Assembly: GCF_012273895.1 (NCBI RefSeq)
Contig: NC_052121.1
Coordinates: forward strand, 496,001 to 560,000
From: Zerene cesonia
Lineage: Eukaryota; Arthropoda; Insecta; Lepidoptera; Pieridae
Direction: 5' to 3'
Length of the DNA stretch: 64,000 nt
The notes under the pieces were generated by a model that was not told where the DNA came from, ran no database searches, and was given only the letters and a program-made list of their open reading frames with translations. The position numbers were made by a program, and so were the translations under genes. Each line of letters opens with the position of its first letter. The first letter of the stretch is position 1. Shown here piece by piece: positions 24,026 to 34,866 of this stretch.

Positions 24026-24235
24026 GCCCATATATTATGTTCCCACTGCTGGGACACAGGCCTCCTATGGGGGTTCAGGCCATAATCCACTACGCTGGCC
24101 AAGTGGGGGTTGGCAGATGTCACATGTCGTCGAACTTTTGATTCTTGGATTCGGTTTCCTTACGATGTTTTCATTCACCGTTTTAAGCAGTGGTGATGTT
24201 ATCTAGATGTGCAGATAAATTGAAAAATCAATTTA

Positions 24236-24267
24236 TTTCCTGCACGCTCGGGCGAGCGTGCAGGAAA
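24236..24267. repeat. Perfect 15-bp foldback inside the SINE
   Basis: TTTCCTGCACGCTCG, then GG, then its exact reverse complement. The 44-kb copy has only one arm (GCGAGCGTGCAGGAAA). Confidence 0.92.
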
Positions 24268-24334
24268 CTCTCGAACCCCGACTTATCGATTTTTGAAGTC
24301 CGAGGTTCCCACCACTGAGCCACCACTGCTTTTT

Positions 24335-24343
24335 TATTGATCA
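24335..24343. repeat. Target-site duplication, right copy
   Basis: Exact match of TATTGATCA at 23955-23963. Confidence 0.8.
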
Positions 24344-25066
24344 CATAGTACATAACATTCATATATGTTTTTTGGATTTAAAATCCCTGTGTGTATTATT
24401 TATTAAAACAGCGTTTATAGGTACCTACGTTGAATGATTATAATAAATATTGAGATTAAAAAAATGGATATTTCATAGTCTAAACTCTAAATCAATGTAA
24501 ATTAACAAACCGAATAAAAATTAAATTACTTATTTTATTACAAAGTCCATTATGCTGTATGTTTATCTATAATGAACATGTAATAATTAAAGGCCACGCA
24601 GCGGGCAGCCCGAGCGACGCCGGGATGTGACCCTTGTATTAATATCATGAAGTTATGTGATATTTTAACATAATTATGTAGTTCCCCATACATAACTATA
24701 AGTTTTATGATAATTATAGTTTAAATATTCATCTTGGTGATGATTTAGGAGCGCGTAGTCATAAATTGTATTTTATTATAGCAATTTATTCATTCAAAGA
24801 AATTTGTTATATTCAAATTCTGTCATTTGTGATTTGAATTATAAATTCATTTATGATAAGCATTATTTAAATTGTCTTATTTTTTCGTACAGTTTAGTCG
24901 TTATTTAATTTAATAGCATTAAGGTACAATTAAAATATCAAAAATGTGATTGTAATTGCTTCTTTTTTCAATAAATTTACTTTTAATTGCAAAAATTGAC
25001 CTTGACTACCTATCAACCATGATGACTACCTATCTAATTTCACCAGAAATGATTCAGTAGCTTTTA
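24344..25066. other. AT-rich non-coding stretch
   Basis: No gene or repeat is recognised apart from a short CpG-rich patch at about 24590-24640. Confidence 0.5.
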
Positions 25067-25215
25067 AAGCACTTCAAAAAATTAATGTTCTCAATTCAAC
25101 TGTATTCTTTGTGTTTGTTACCAAATAACTTTTTACTGGGTGAAGCGATTTTGATGATTCTTTTTTCACTTAAAAGATGCCTTTTGTGTGGTCCCATACA
25201 AAGAGCTAATTTTAA
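25067..25215 (+). repeat. 'Cgacttc' dispersed repeat Q, copy 1
   Basis: The words 'GCACTTCAAAAAATTA', 'TCAATTCAACTGTATTCTTTG', 'TTTTTACTGGGTGAAGCGAT' and 'TTTTGATGATTCTTTTTTCAC' followed by 'GTGTGGTCCCAT' match a repeat widespread in Lepidoptera. A similar copy lies at 29500-29625 and a reversed copy at 57232-57352. Class uncertain, non-coding. Confidence 0.6.
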
Positions 25216-25768
25216 GACGGTTTAGTTAATTATATAAATATATTATTATACTTCCCAACGTAGCGCTTGATTTTTCCATTTAAAATTCACTAAAAACTTT
25301 ATTGTTAAAAACTACATAACTACGCGCTACATACTAACGCGCCGTAAAGGTCGTTCAGACGACTATAAGAGCGGTTCAACACGTGTCGCCACTGTGTGGA
25401 AGGTAAACGGAATATGTGTGGTCATACCTTAATCTAAACTTTTAACAATAAACCTTATTTGCATATGGTCATATTGCAAAAATTGCTGTTCCACATAACT
25501 TCATCTAGGTCAACTCAAACAATAACCGTTAATGAATGAAGAACATATTTAAACATTTTAATTTAGTGTCTGCTCATGGCGTGATTTCCAAAGCCTATCT
25601 AAAAGGCTTTAGCTTTTAAGTTCAAGGTTACTAACACATGTTAGTAGATGCAGATAAATTTATATATTATTCGAATTGTTTCTTTCAGGAGATATTACGA
25701 CATATACAAAACTATATATATACACAAAAAAATGTCCAAGTCCCTATGCCTGAATATTCCATGGTCAC
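25216..25768. other. Non-coding stretch
   Basis: A/T-rich, with a CpG-richer patch at about 25320-25410. Nothing is recognised. Confidence 0.45.
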
Positions 25769-25796
25769 GCGGGCGAAGCCGCGCGAGTCAACTACT
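25769..25796 (+). mobile_element. H repeat 3'-end remnant
   Basis: ACGCGGGCGAAGCCGCGCGA followed by GTCAACTACT resembles the terminal part of the Helitron-like family. The rest is not recognisable. Confidence 0.4.
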
Positions 25797-26223
25797 GTAT
25801 AATATTATACTGCAAAACTATAAGTCAAATATAAATATCTTAGTCCAAAGGTCAATAACGAAGAATAGACATGGATGGACATTAATGAAATAATCGTATA
25901 AATCAAAGTTTTATTTTCAATAAATTCTAATTAGCACACAAATATTGAATTTCCATTTAAATTATGACCAAATATGTCACTCTGCGGATCGCTCGTCGCG
26001 ACTAACTGTTGTTTTGGTAGCCGCTAAAGCGCTGTACATAGCAGATACCTTCGTTTACTGGGAAAAGTTATAAAGAGATCTATGAAATTGTTTCTGTTCG
26101 ATGTTTTGACATTAATGAGATGTTCGGTCTTAAATTGTTCAGATAATCAGATGGCTAATATATAGAATTAAATGGACGTTTACGCATTTAAAAATCTACT
26201 GAGGGATATTTAGTTTTTGCTAA

Positions 26224-26383
26224 CATTCCAACCGCGGCTTCGTCCGTGAAGTCAAAGGAAATTCCCGTGAAGTAGTCTGTCACTCCGTAGCTACTGAACT
26301 ACAACCAGCATTAAAAATCTTACCTTGTAATCTCTTCGTTGCGAAAACAAAGAAAGATAATGATAAACACACTGTCGCATTTA
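26224..26383 (-). mobile_element. H repeat, degenerate copy
   Basis: It starts 'TCCAACCGCGGCTTCGTCCG' (minus-strand 3' end) and contains 'AAAGAAAGATAATGATAAAC' near the other end, as in the copy at 31.65 kb. The outer terminus is lost. Confidence 0.5.
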
Positions 26384-26827
26384 TAGTATATCCTTAGTAA
26401 CATAACTATAATAAAAATCATAAAGTCGTTATTGCGTTTTGTTTTTTTTTAAATACACAATTGTCTCAGTATCAGACTTAGTATATGGATCCATACTTTT
26501 TTTAAATTTACAAGTATTTATGTATGGTCCTTTTCAATAAACTAGAGATATATAACTCGATTTGAAACTCCACATGTGTTTAAAGTTATATCAATATTGA
26601 GTAGTCTTAACCCTCAATTTTTTTAGGTTAAGTGACCATTATGAAAGCGTTCTTAGAACTCTAATTCACTTAACTATATTAGCATATCTAATGTCCCTAA
26701 CGTGTGTCGATAAAATCAATCTGTATGGACGTGTCACATCAACGTTTATATATGTGTATATGCATATATAATAACGTGCGTTGTATGTTCTGTGGGTGGT
26801 GAGTTTCTTTGTTTTTACTATAATAAA

Positions 26828-27036
26828 ATAGTTGCGCCCCGCGGTTTCACTCGCGTGAGTCCGTGTCCTGTAGGAATATCGGGATAAAAAGTTGCCTATA
26901 CTGTATTATTCCAGTTGTCCAGCTGTCTACGTACCAAATTTTATTGCAATCGGTTCAGTAGTTTTTATGTGAAAGAGCAACAAACACACACACATCCTTA
27001 CAAACTTTCGCACTTATAATATTAGTAGGAGTAGGA
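26828..27036 (-). mobile_element. H repeat, near full length
   Basis: The + strand reads AGTTGCGCCCCGCGGTTTCA...CCTGTAGGAATATCGGGATA...CAGTTGTCCAGCTGTCTACG...AACTTTCGCACTTATAATAT...TAGTAGGAGTAGGAT. It is the same subfamily as the 7071-7270 copy in the opposite orientation. Confidence 0.7.
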
Positions 27037-27074
27037 TTAAATACTTGTAAAAACTGTACTTATTTTTTGTCTTG

Positions 27075-27330
27075 GATTTTTCATCACCATTAGTCGAAAT
27101 TTTTCCCACTTAGGACACAAACCTCCTATTAAAGTTGAAACCATAATCGACCACGCCGGCCAAGTGCATGCCGGGTTGGCGTGCCGGCTTCCTCATGATG
27201 CTTTCCTTCACCTTTTGAGCACTTGTAATGTGAATAACATATATTAACGAGTTTTTACGCTTACTTGGTTCGAACCTCTAACTCTTCGATTGAAGTCCGA
27301 AGTCCTCACCACTAAGCCATCACTGCTATA
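27075..27330 (-). mobile_element. tRNA-derived SINE, diverged copy with good A and B boxes
   Basis: On the minus strand it starts near TAGCAGTGATGGCTTAGTGG. The A box TGGCTTAGTGG is the complement of 27309-27319 and a B box GGTTCGAACC lies at 27267-27276. The body 'TGAAGGAAAGCATCATGAGG', 'ACTTGGCCGGCGTGGTCGAT' and 'TAGGAGGTTTGTGTCC' matches the intact copies. The tail is decayed to 'GGTGATGAAAA', and target duplications are not discernible. Confidence 0.75.
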
Positions 27331-27727
27331 GCTTAGATTTTTAAGTATGTTTTAATTTATATTAAGCGTATACTTACAAGCTTTCACTGACTCTTAATCG
27401 TACATATTTAACTTAAATTGTAGAGATATTTAACAATTTATGAAACATTCAAATTAATTATGAAATCAATGTTATAATTTAGTAAGGCGGACGTTATCTT
27501 GACTGTTTGTTAACATTTTTATTAACGACAACGTCCACTCATAAATAAACGGGCAATGTAACACAAACATTTCATCTGCGACAAACTGTGCTGTGGATAC
27601 CGATACAGTTAACGTTCTGTACTCGATTGCCGATCTATTTGATAATGTTATTTGGTAGCTATGGTAGGTATATGCTTTTATGGGTGAAGAAATAAATATT
27701 TTGATGACAGTAACGTGATACGTTAGT
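27331..27727. other. AT-rich non-coding stretch
   Basis: A 112-codon minus-strand frame (27472-27810) runs from here into the next repeat, so it is judged chance. No gene was recognised. Confidence 0.5.
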
Positions 27728-27950
27728 AAAAATCGGTCAAGTGCGAGTCGGATTCGCGACACTAAAATTACGTATAAATAAGCTAAAAGGCATCTATAAA
27801 AATTGGTCACCCATCCAATTTATGACTGTACCAATTTTTGATTAACTTCGATTTTTTATCATTTGTTTTTTGAAGCGGCAACTGAAGTAAATCGTCTCTG
27901 AAAATTTTACCTGTTTGTTAATAGCTGCTTATGCGATATCCATCTGCTTA
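27728..27950 (+). repeat. Dispersed lepidopteran-type repeat R, partial copy 2
   Basis: The words 'AAAATCGGTCAAGTGCGAGT' followed by CGGATTCGCG, and 'TTGGTCACCCATCCAATTTA' further on, match the other end of the repeat type seen at 14640-14840. The central part is missing or diverged. Confidence 0.5.
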
Positions 27951-28754
27951 TGATGTATGTGTTTTTATTATTATATTTTAAATAGAATCACCAGAAATCA
28001 TGTGTCATATATACAATAAATCTTTTTATTTATCTTCCCTTTACCAGAATGTAACTATAAGTTATTTTCCTACATACCACTGCATTCGTAAAGAGAATGA
28101 TTCGAGTCTCACAATCAATACGTTTCAAATATATCTCGAAATGAAGCAATGTTAAAAGTATCAAATTTCAATTTATTAACGCGCGATCCAATTTAGTGTC
28201 ACATAAAAATAAATCTCTTAGCGACAACCGTAAAAACGAATCTATTTCGCGATGGAAAATATATAATTATTTAAATTAAGGCATTTAACGACAACGGAAG
28301 ACGGAATGCGCTACCCGAATGTTTCCAAACAAGCTTCTGTTAATGTGTATTATAAATTATATTAATATGCATACATAAATAATAAATATATGTTAACACA
28401 CATACTAATTATGTAATTTATCATAGGAGCGTCCGCGACCGTTCCGATCTTAGAAAAGTATTCGTTAACGGAATAAATTGTGCAATTGTTCCGATTTTCT
28501 TGTTTAAATATACATTTATAATATATATTGTAGAAATAAGCGCTAGAATTATTGTTTGTCATATCTATATATACCTATGTATATATACTATTTAACATGT
28601 TTGATAAGGCCATTATAAAATCAAACTAAACTGTTGGTTTCTTTTAGCACGTCTACCTAAGTATTAGTTCCTGAGGTAAACGCGCGAATGTATGGATGTT
28701 AGCTACGTGAAAACAGCTTATTGTATCTGTATGAAATTTTGTTCAGAGACAATT
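27951..28754. other. AT-rich non-coding stretch
   Basis: No feature is recognised beyond TA-rich simple sequence near 28560. Confidence 0.5.
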
Positions 28755-28870
28755 GATTTTAAAAAAGGATTGATAAAGGCAAAGACTGGGAAGGGTAAGG
28801 AAAAGAATATATGCTTCCGGCTCCCCCAATACTAAACGAAACACAGCTATGTATAAAAAATACACACCAC
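28755..28870 (-). mobile_element. Repeat P, internal fragment (copy 4)
   Basis: 'AAGGATTGATAAAGGCAAAG', 'ACTGGGAAGGGTAAGGAAAA' and 'CTTCCGGCTCCCCCAATAC' correspond to the middle of the P repeat. Then 'ACGAAACACAGC' matches the region upstream of it. The tail and head are missing. Confidence 0.55.
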
Positions 28871-28885
28871 AGCTATTTCTTATCA

Positions 28886-28918
28886 GGTACGCGAGAGAAG
28901 CTGCGAGCTGAAGCTAGT
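28886..28918 (+). mobile_element. H repeat 3'-end remnant
   Basis: 'GAGAAGCTGCGAGCTGAAGC' followed by TAGT resembles the CTAGT-terminated end of the Helitron-like family. Confidence 0.35.
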
Positions 28919-29499
28919 CTAAAATAATGAATACTTATTGAAATTCGTTTGTATGTGTGTGACAAAATACTCATAAATTTATCAAAAACACTTAAAATCA
29001 GCTCCTTTTTTGGCAACTACTTTATTGCAAAAGCATTGATTGAACCAGTCAGCCTCAACTTGTTTGAACTAAAGATAAAGCCAATTTAATTCTGTTCATA
29101 AATAAGTATAACATTGTATAAATAATAGTGTTTCATTTTAGTAGGGGTTAAATCCATACAAGATTACATCCAGAAAAATTCAGTTTCAGTTTTAACCATA
29201 AACCAAAAAAGTATTTTTTACCATGTCTGTTTCTGTACTGACGGCGCAAAAGTCAAGCAAGCAAGTCGCAGACTAGTGTATAATTTTAAGTGTCAGTGAA
29301 ATACGTGGATTTCAACTCATGAAATGAAACGCGTCAATCGTATTGTGACGTTTTAAAAGCAATTCCCAAAGTGTTTAAGATTTAAGTACAATCGTGGGCG
29401 CGTTGGCGTGTTTATGTTTTTTTCAATGTTAATTAAGTTGGTGATACTTAATTTTAAGTTTGGAAATCCTGTTTGCGGAGCGACTAAGAGGTATATTTT
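28919..29499. other. AT-rich non-coding stretch
   Basis: Nothing is recognised. Confidence 0.5.
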
Positions 29500-29625
29500 T
29501 AACCGACTTCAAATATACGAGGAGGTTTTCACTATGACTGTATTTTATTTGTTTGTTACCGCATAAATTTTTTCTGGGTGACCCGGATTTTAATGATGTT
29601 TTTTCTCTGTGGTAAACTTATATAC
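29500..29625 (+). repeat. Dispersed repeat Q, copy 2
   Basis: It begins AACCGACTTCAAATATACGA and continues GGAGGTTTTCACTATGACTG, TGTTACCGCATAAATTTTTT and CTGGGTGACCCGGATTTTAA. It matches copy 1 at 25.1 kb in layout. Confidence 0.65.
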
Positions 29626-30633
29626 TTATTTTATACTTACTTTTATTATTATATGAATGCGGCTTACTATGTTCGTTAGAAATAATTATGTTCTTAGCAT
29701 ATTAGTAAAGTATTACAATGTATAACTTATAACAGTTAATTCGCCAGTTAATTATATGCTATTAATATTATTTAAAATGCAACATAATGCGAAGTAAACG
29801 CAGTACGAAATGTGAAAAAACTACGCATATTTGCTAATTAAATTTGTTGGAGGGAATGTGTTAAAAGTTTGCTTATAAACATTTTAGTAAAATCCATTAT
29901 ATTTGTCTTTTTAATTAAACATCTAACTAAACTATTTGGTTACAATTATGGACTAATTGTTAATTGATTAATGGACTATTTGCTTAAAACAAACATCACA
30001 TAACCGCTTACTCAACAACGTGATCAAACTTATTAGCCCTGTCAAAATAAATCCGTACGTTCCTTTCGTTAGTAGGTTAAATTAATTTTAAAAGCGACGT
30101 AATATTAACAGATTTTTATCAAGAAATTAAAAACTTGAGGGATTTTAAACCCGATTTATTCATTGTTTTTTAACCCGGAGGTGTTTGAAATGGTATATCT
30201 CTGGACGGTCATACAAAAATGTTAGTTTCTGCAATTTGTAATCCTCGAGTCTTATCAAACAACAAGAAAAATCTAAGTATCATTCGTAAATCAGTACACG
30301 TTTTGGACAAATCCGTATAAAGTGTATAAATAATACCAAGAATGATTGCGCCAAACTTGAGCGAGTTGGAAACTGCTGATAGCAATAACCATCGCCAATA
30401 ATCTCATTAGAGATACGTGTTGTATGCAATAACGGCAGCTAAGCCGCAAGCCGGCAGGTAGTTTACAGGTTGTATGATTTTAACGCGGTGAGACACTCGC
30501 TACTCAAGTTTAGTGAGGCGCAAGGTATGGGCGAACGGATGATCGTGTGTTTTCATTAACATTTTTTTTTCCTTGAAAACTTTCCGATGAAGCTTTGCTG
30601 TTGTATTTGGAATCAACCAGTACGAGTAGACAA
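29626..30633. other. AT-rich non-coding stretch
   Basis: Unique sequence with a GC-richer patch at about 30340-30480. No gene was recognised. Confidence 0.5.
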
Positions 30634-30858
30634 TCCCTACTAATATTATTAATGCGAAAGTAACTCTGTCTGTCTGTTACGCTTTCACGCCTAAATAACT
30701 GAACCAATTTTGATGTAATTTGGTATGAAGGTAGAACTGAACTTGGGAAAGGACAAAGGATGATTTTTATCGCGAAAAAAGGGTGAAGGAGTTGAAATAG
30801 GGAGATGAAAGCGATATAACCGAATTTCACGCGGGCGAAGCCGCGGGCGGAAAGCTAG
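30634..30858 (+). mobile_element. H repeat, apparently full length
   Basis: It begins with CCCTACTAATATTATTAATG and continues CGAAAGTAACTCTGTCTGTC, TGTTACGCTTTCACGCC and AACTGAACCAATTTTGATG. It ends ACGCGGGCGAAGCCGCGGGC...AAAGCTAG followed by T. No target duplication or terminal inverted repeat is seen, consistent with Helitron-like insertion. The flanking minus-strand frame (30510-30830) is a translation of this repeat. Confidence 0.75.
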
Positions 30859-31087
30859 TGACTTATATAATCTTTATTTTAGTGTCTAGTCCTCCTACAA
30901 GTCCTATTGTCATTGTCTTTTGACGTGACAACGTCTTACAATTCGATTGAGCCGGCTGCACGCACGAAAAAACATGACTCGTGCGGCGTTACCTCGCTCT
31001 GAGGCGTTCCATGTAAGGCTTGAAGTGCAAGCGAGAGCGCGGAACGAGCGACAGAGAGGCACAATTAGTTGTCACGTTCAACTATCG
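30859..31087. other. CpG-richer unique sequence
   Basis: GC-richer than its flanks, with GAGCG/GAGAG-type words (about 31030-31060). This could be promoter- or UTR-like DNA next to the coding-like frame that follows. There is no TATA box. Confidence 0.3.
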
Positions 31088-31198
31088 TCAGAGAACCGAC
31101 TTCACAGACAACCGGGCAGCGCTTGACCACCACTTTGACTTGACCGCCTCCACTCTTCTCTTGAAGTTCTCCAGATTGTACTCGTCGGGGGATATCAT
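31088..31198 (-). CDS. Coding-like short frame, product unknown
   Basis: On the minus strand an ATG in the context TTACAATG opens a 36-codon frame ending TGA at 31088. It begins Met-Ile-Ser-Pro-Asp-Glu-Tyr-Asn-Leu-Glu-Asn-Phe-Lys-Arg-Arg-Val-Glu-Ala-Val-Lys. Most of the first 22 third-codon positions are G or C, in a region that is otherwise A/T-rich, which resembles a real exon. The frame stays open about 14 codons upstream of the ATG. No strong donor or acceptor is visible. The + strand also has a GC3-rich open frame over 31020-31226, so the coding strand is ambiguous and both may be chance products of a GC-rich island. No family was recognised. Confidence 0.25.
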   Translation of the reverse strand: MISPDEYNLENFKRRVEAVKSKWWSSAARLSVKSVL

Positions 31199-31650
31199 TG
31201 TAATTGGCGCTTTTTTTTCTTGTTGAAACTCTAAAGCCGTGTTAATTTCTTAGATTTGTAGTCTCAACGGTTGGATGTCGTATAATTATAACATAAGCCA
31301 AGTTAAAAAAAATGCGTTTTATAAATTACACCCATATCCAAAAATTCGTGCATCCGATCAACTGTTATTCAAATAAAATCCATAAATCCAACAACAAACA
31401 ACGCTATCTCTTTTCACTTGCGCCGCGCAAACTACTCGATAGCTGATAAATTCTATCAATAACAGAGGCGAGAGACGTCGCGCGCCCTCAATAGTGTTTA
31501 CCCCTTCGAGTGTGAAATAAGACGTTTAGTTTAACTTGACTTAGCTTTGTCAATGTCTTGCATCATCTGTGCTGTGGATTATGTGTTAGGCGTGTGTTTG
31601 TTAGTCAGTCGCCCGAGATTTATGCCAGTGTTTGGTTTTATATAGTACTT
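31199..31650. other. Unique stretch with CpG-rich patch
   Basis: A patch at about 31400-31500 is rich in CpG words (CGCCGCGC, GACGTCGCGCGC). If the minus-strand frame at 31.1 kb is real, this would be upstream of it. No repeat was recognised. Confidence 0.35.
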
Positions 31651-31804
31651 ACTAGCTTTCCGCACGCGGCTTCACCCATGTAAAGGATATTTCGGTAAAG
31701 GTAGCCTATGTCACTGTATCGTGACTGTCTCTAGAAAAATCATGCTATTAAATTGCTCTGTTGCGAGGTGAAAGAAAGATAAACAAACAAACACATTTTC
31801 ACAT
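31651..31804 (-). mobile_element. H repeat, partial
   Basis: The left end is CTAGCTTTCCGCACGCGGCT followed by TCACCCATGTA. The body has 'AAGGTAGCCTATGTCACTG' and 'GAAAGAAAGATAAACAAACA'. The 5' terminus is decayed. Confidence 0.65.
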
Positions 31805-33103
31805 GGATACTATTTGTAAGAAAGTATTAGAATTACAGAAAATGAATTTAAATATTTTGAGTACTGTAAATATGGGTTGAAAGACAATAATTTTCGCAGG
31901 TATAATCGCTGGCCATATTGGATTTCACTCACCAATTAGTGCCTTATAACTTAGCTGACCCATCGTAGTAACGAGTATATAGTATTTGCGTCAACTTACA
32001 CATACGTAAAGTTAAAAATATCAATAAAATTCACAAAATAACTGATCTGGAGTATGTTCTTTGTTCAATAAAATATCAGAAAAAAACTGAAATAATAAAA
32101 GCCCAATGAATAGTTGTGTCTTTTTAGAACTGTTTGTTGCCCACTTACAAGCGATGTCGTGACTCAGTTCGACTCCCGACACGTGCACGCGTCACAAGTA
32201 ACGTAAACCTCGTCCACTAGGTTAAGAGTGACATTTGCTTTGCGATTTCTCGATATTCTTTTAGAAAACCAGGTGTTTTTACTGTGATTTTGTTGTAAAT
32301 ACAAATTGTGTTAGGTTAAACATAGCTGAATTAAAATATATTTAATAACAATTGCGATTCGGAAAGTTGTTTCAACAGAGGCAAGAAGCTATTAAGTCGC
32401 AAATATAATGCTATCTCGCTTTCATATAAATAATGACAACACTAAAATATGTTGTTGTCACGATGTCATATCCATTCTAGAAATAGGATCTTGGAAAACC
32501 ATAAATTAATTGAATTTAATGAAACAATCGAAGGCAGTGACCGTTCCCATAGTACCAGGCGAGCATGAGGGTGTGGCAGTTCGATCTATATATCATGAGA
32601 GCGTGATAGTTCACGACTTATGATGACTGCTGCTAATGTACTCGTACCTGTTACGTCGCGGTGGAGAGCTAGACACGGCCTAGGTGTCCTAGATACTGTA
32701 TCAATAATAAATGTATATTAAGATAATATGTCTCGTCAAGCGTAAAAATGCGATTTGTTTTGAGCTGAAATAGTTTAATATAAAGTGATTGATATGAAAT
32801 TGCAGACTGATGATGAAAATGTAGATTAGTGATGAGCTAATTGGAGCGATGTTTAAATATATCACTTTTCTAAATATATCATTATCGAAATTAATTGGTC
32901 GCGATTTTTGTAATCGAATTTAAATAAATAAATAAAAAGATTAAAGAGAAATAATAAAGTATTGAAATTTCATTTAAATAGATCGAAATAAATTTATAGA
33001 CCGTTTTACGAACAATTTTTCAAACTAATCGACATCTATTAATTATTACGAATATAGACATAAATAAAGCTGCGTTCACACTGCAATAAGGGGCACTTCA
33101 CAT
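31805..33103. other. AT-rich non-coding stretch
   Basis: GC-richer patches lie at 32130-32230 and 32530-32700. No exon or repeat is recognised. Confidence 0.5.
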
Positions 33104-33240
33104 CTAAGCCGGCGAGTGCGGAATCATTTAATCATCAGCGACAAAGCGGCGCGCAACTAGTGGCTCAACAGGTCGCCGCCCGCCCCGCGCCGCGCCGCCC
33201 GCCCCCGCGGTGTCTTCGCACCGCGAGGTGGCGAGATTGA
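33104..33240. other. Extreme GC-rich island
   Basis: Between about 33172 and 33212 the sequence is almost pure G and C (GCCGCCCGCCCC-type), in a window that is otherwise A/T-rich. CGCGGTG and CACCGCG (33206-33225) pair around the loop TCTTCG. Just upstream is TTTAATCATCA, a homeodomain-type word. It could be a CpG promoter fragment, a regulatory element or a structured RNA segment. A short Pro/Ala-rich frame crosses it but lacks splice support. Confidence 0.5.
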
Positions 33241-34639
33241 TTCGCGAATTTTGCTGTTTATATGGATACATAGAAGGGTTTTGTAGGCTTTGTTATAAAA
33301 ATCTCTTTGTATTTAAGGAGACAATATATTGATTCCTATCGCGTTGTAACATTTTTTAAACATATGAAAATATAATAAAGTAAAGAAAAAGATTTCGATT
33401 TCAACCATAGGAAAACTTGTGACGAAGCGACGAAGTTTCGAAAAGTTTAGTTTAACATCAAAAAGGGCACAAATCATGGCAAATTAATAACGTAAAAACA
33501 ATTTTTATATCGGCACAAACATACAATTCAAATGGTTATAAATGTCAACTTAGGTATGGTCCATTTTAAAATAATTCTTTTTATAAAGTATTTGTTTCAA
33601 TGATATATTTAATTACTGTCTAAATAATATTGTGGGTATGGTGGATGTAGCACATGAATGTAGGTAGTGTTCTTATAAGACATTGGTATGGTTATGCACC
33701 TGTCAATTGTGGTTATAATTGAATAAAGTACAGGGCCGGGTAAATCACGGTTATCTCGGAAGTGCAGTAATTAAAGATAACGCACCTATACGCGGCGTAA
33801 TGGACGTACGCGTAATAGAGTAAGGCGGGGGGTACACTGGGCTTCTTTAAGGTTGTGTGTAATTGTATGGTATATTGGCTTAGTTTGAAAATGTGTATAA
33901 AATAGATGGAGGTTCGTTCTAGATAGATGATGAAACATTTTTAGTTTTTATGATAAAAAAAAACTTCATTTAATTTACAATTTTCTACAGTTTTTCTCAT
34001 TTGAAAATCCTAACCTAGCGTTTATATAATATAAGATTTCTTTATACACACATGCCGGTATTTGATGCAGACATACATAATACAGAAATCATGTATTATT
34101 TTATAGATTAAGAGAGCTTCAAAATTCATCAATAATAATTCAATAAACCCACTGCACCACCCGCCGCATGCGCAGATAATAGCTGCGCAAGCGCAGACGA
34201 AGCTCCCAACATCGTTTACCGGCCATAAATATCGCGGAATCGTCTGTAATCACTGGATTTCATTACACCACTTATTGGCTTACCACTGATTGCTGGTGGA
34301 TTGCTACACTTGTAGAATTAGGAAGGGAGGGGGGGAGGGGATGTTATCCCCTTGCTCCATGTGTTGATTTTAAGTTTTTATATCTGTATTAAAGCATATT
34401 TTTCATATAAATGTAGTGATGATAAAGTACGTAAGATAAGTAAGATGTTTTATATGTATTTGTCGATAAAACTGCGGTACGAATGGTTATTGTTTTTGTA
34501 CTATAAAATATATCTTTAGCCTACTTGTTTATCTTGTATTAAAATGGCATGATAAGAAATTAATGATGAAATGATTATAAATTAACTGTTGATGCACATT
34601 GCTAACATAATATATTTTTAGCCACGTCTTTTCCGTGAT
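33241..34639. other. AT-rich non-coding stretch
   Basis: Contains a short G-run segment near 34324-34340 and a GC-richer patch at about 34150-34230. No gene was recognised. Confidence 0.5.
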
Positions 34640-34866
34640 TGACTCACCTTCAATGCATTCTACTTTACGTTTCACAATCAAATGTTGGCCTATTTCCTTT
34701 TCCTCATCCCTCCCAGTCCATTCCTTCTATCCTGTAATTAATCCTTTCCTTTTCACTTACCCCATAAAAGCGGGCAGCGCATTCGCAGAGCGACCTTTGA
34801 GAATGTTCATGGGCGGTGGTGATCGCTTACCATCAGGCGAACCACCAGCTCAGCTGCCCGCTATGG

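Larger units (their letters stand above)
23964..24334 (-). mobile_element. tRNA-derived SINE with (GAT)n tail, intact boundaries
   Basis: On the minus strand it begins AGCAGTGGTGGCTCAGTGG and carries an RNA polymerase III A box (TGGCTCAGTGG, complement of 24312-24322). A B-box-like GGTTCGAGAG (complement of 24268-24277) follows, and then the body with 'CTTGGCCAGCGTAG' and 'CCCATAGGAGGCCTGTGTCC'. It ends in a (GAT)n tail (23965-24025). The ends are fixed by a 9-bp target-site duplication, TATTGATCA. Just after the B box a foldback (24236-24267) replaces part of the sequence seen in the 44-kb copy. Frames here (Asp-rich or Ile-rich) are translations of the tail. Confidence 0.88.

Noticed and set aside
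23854..24141. Asp-rich (minus) and Ile-rich (plus) frames
   Set aside because: They are translations of the SINE's (GAT)n tail and body.
27472..27810. Longest frame in the window (112 codons, minus strand)
   Set aside because: Its 5' end lies in the R-type interspersed repeat and the rest is A/T-driven sequence. No domain or splice site is apparent.
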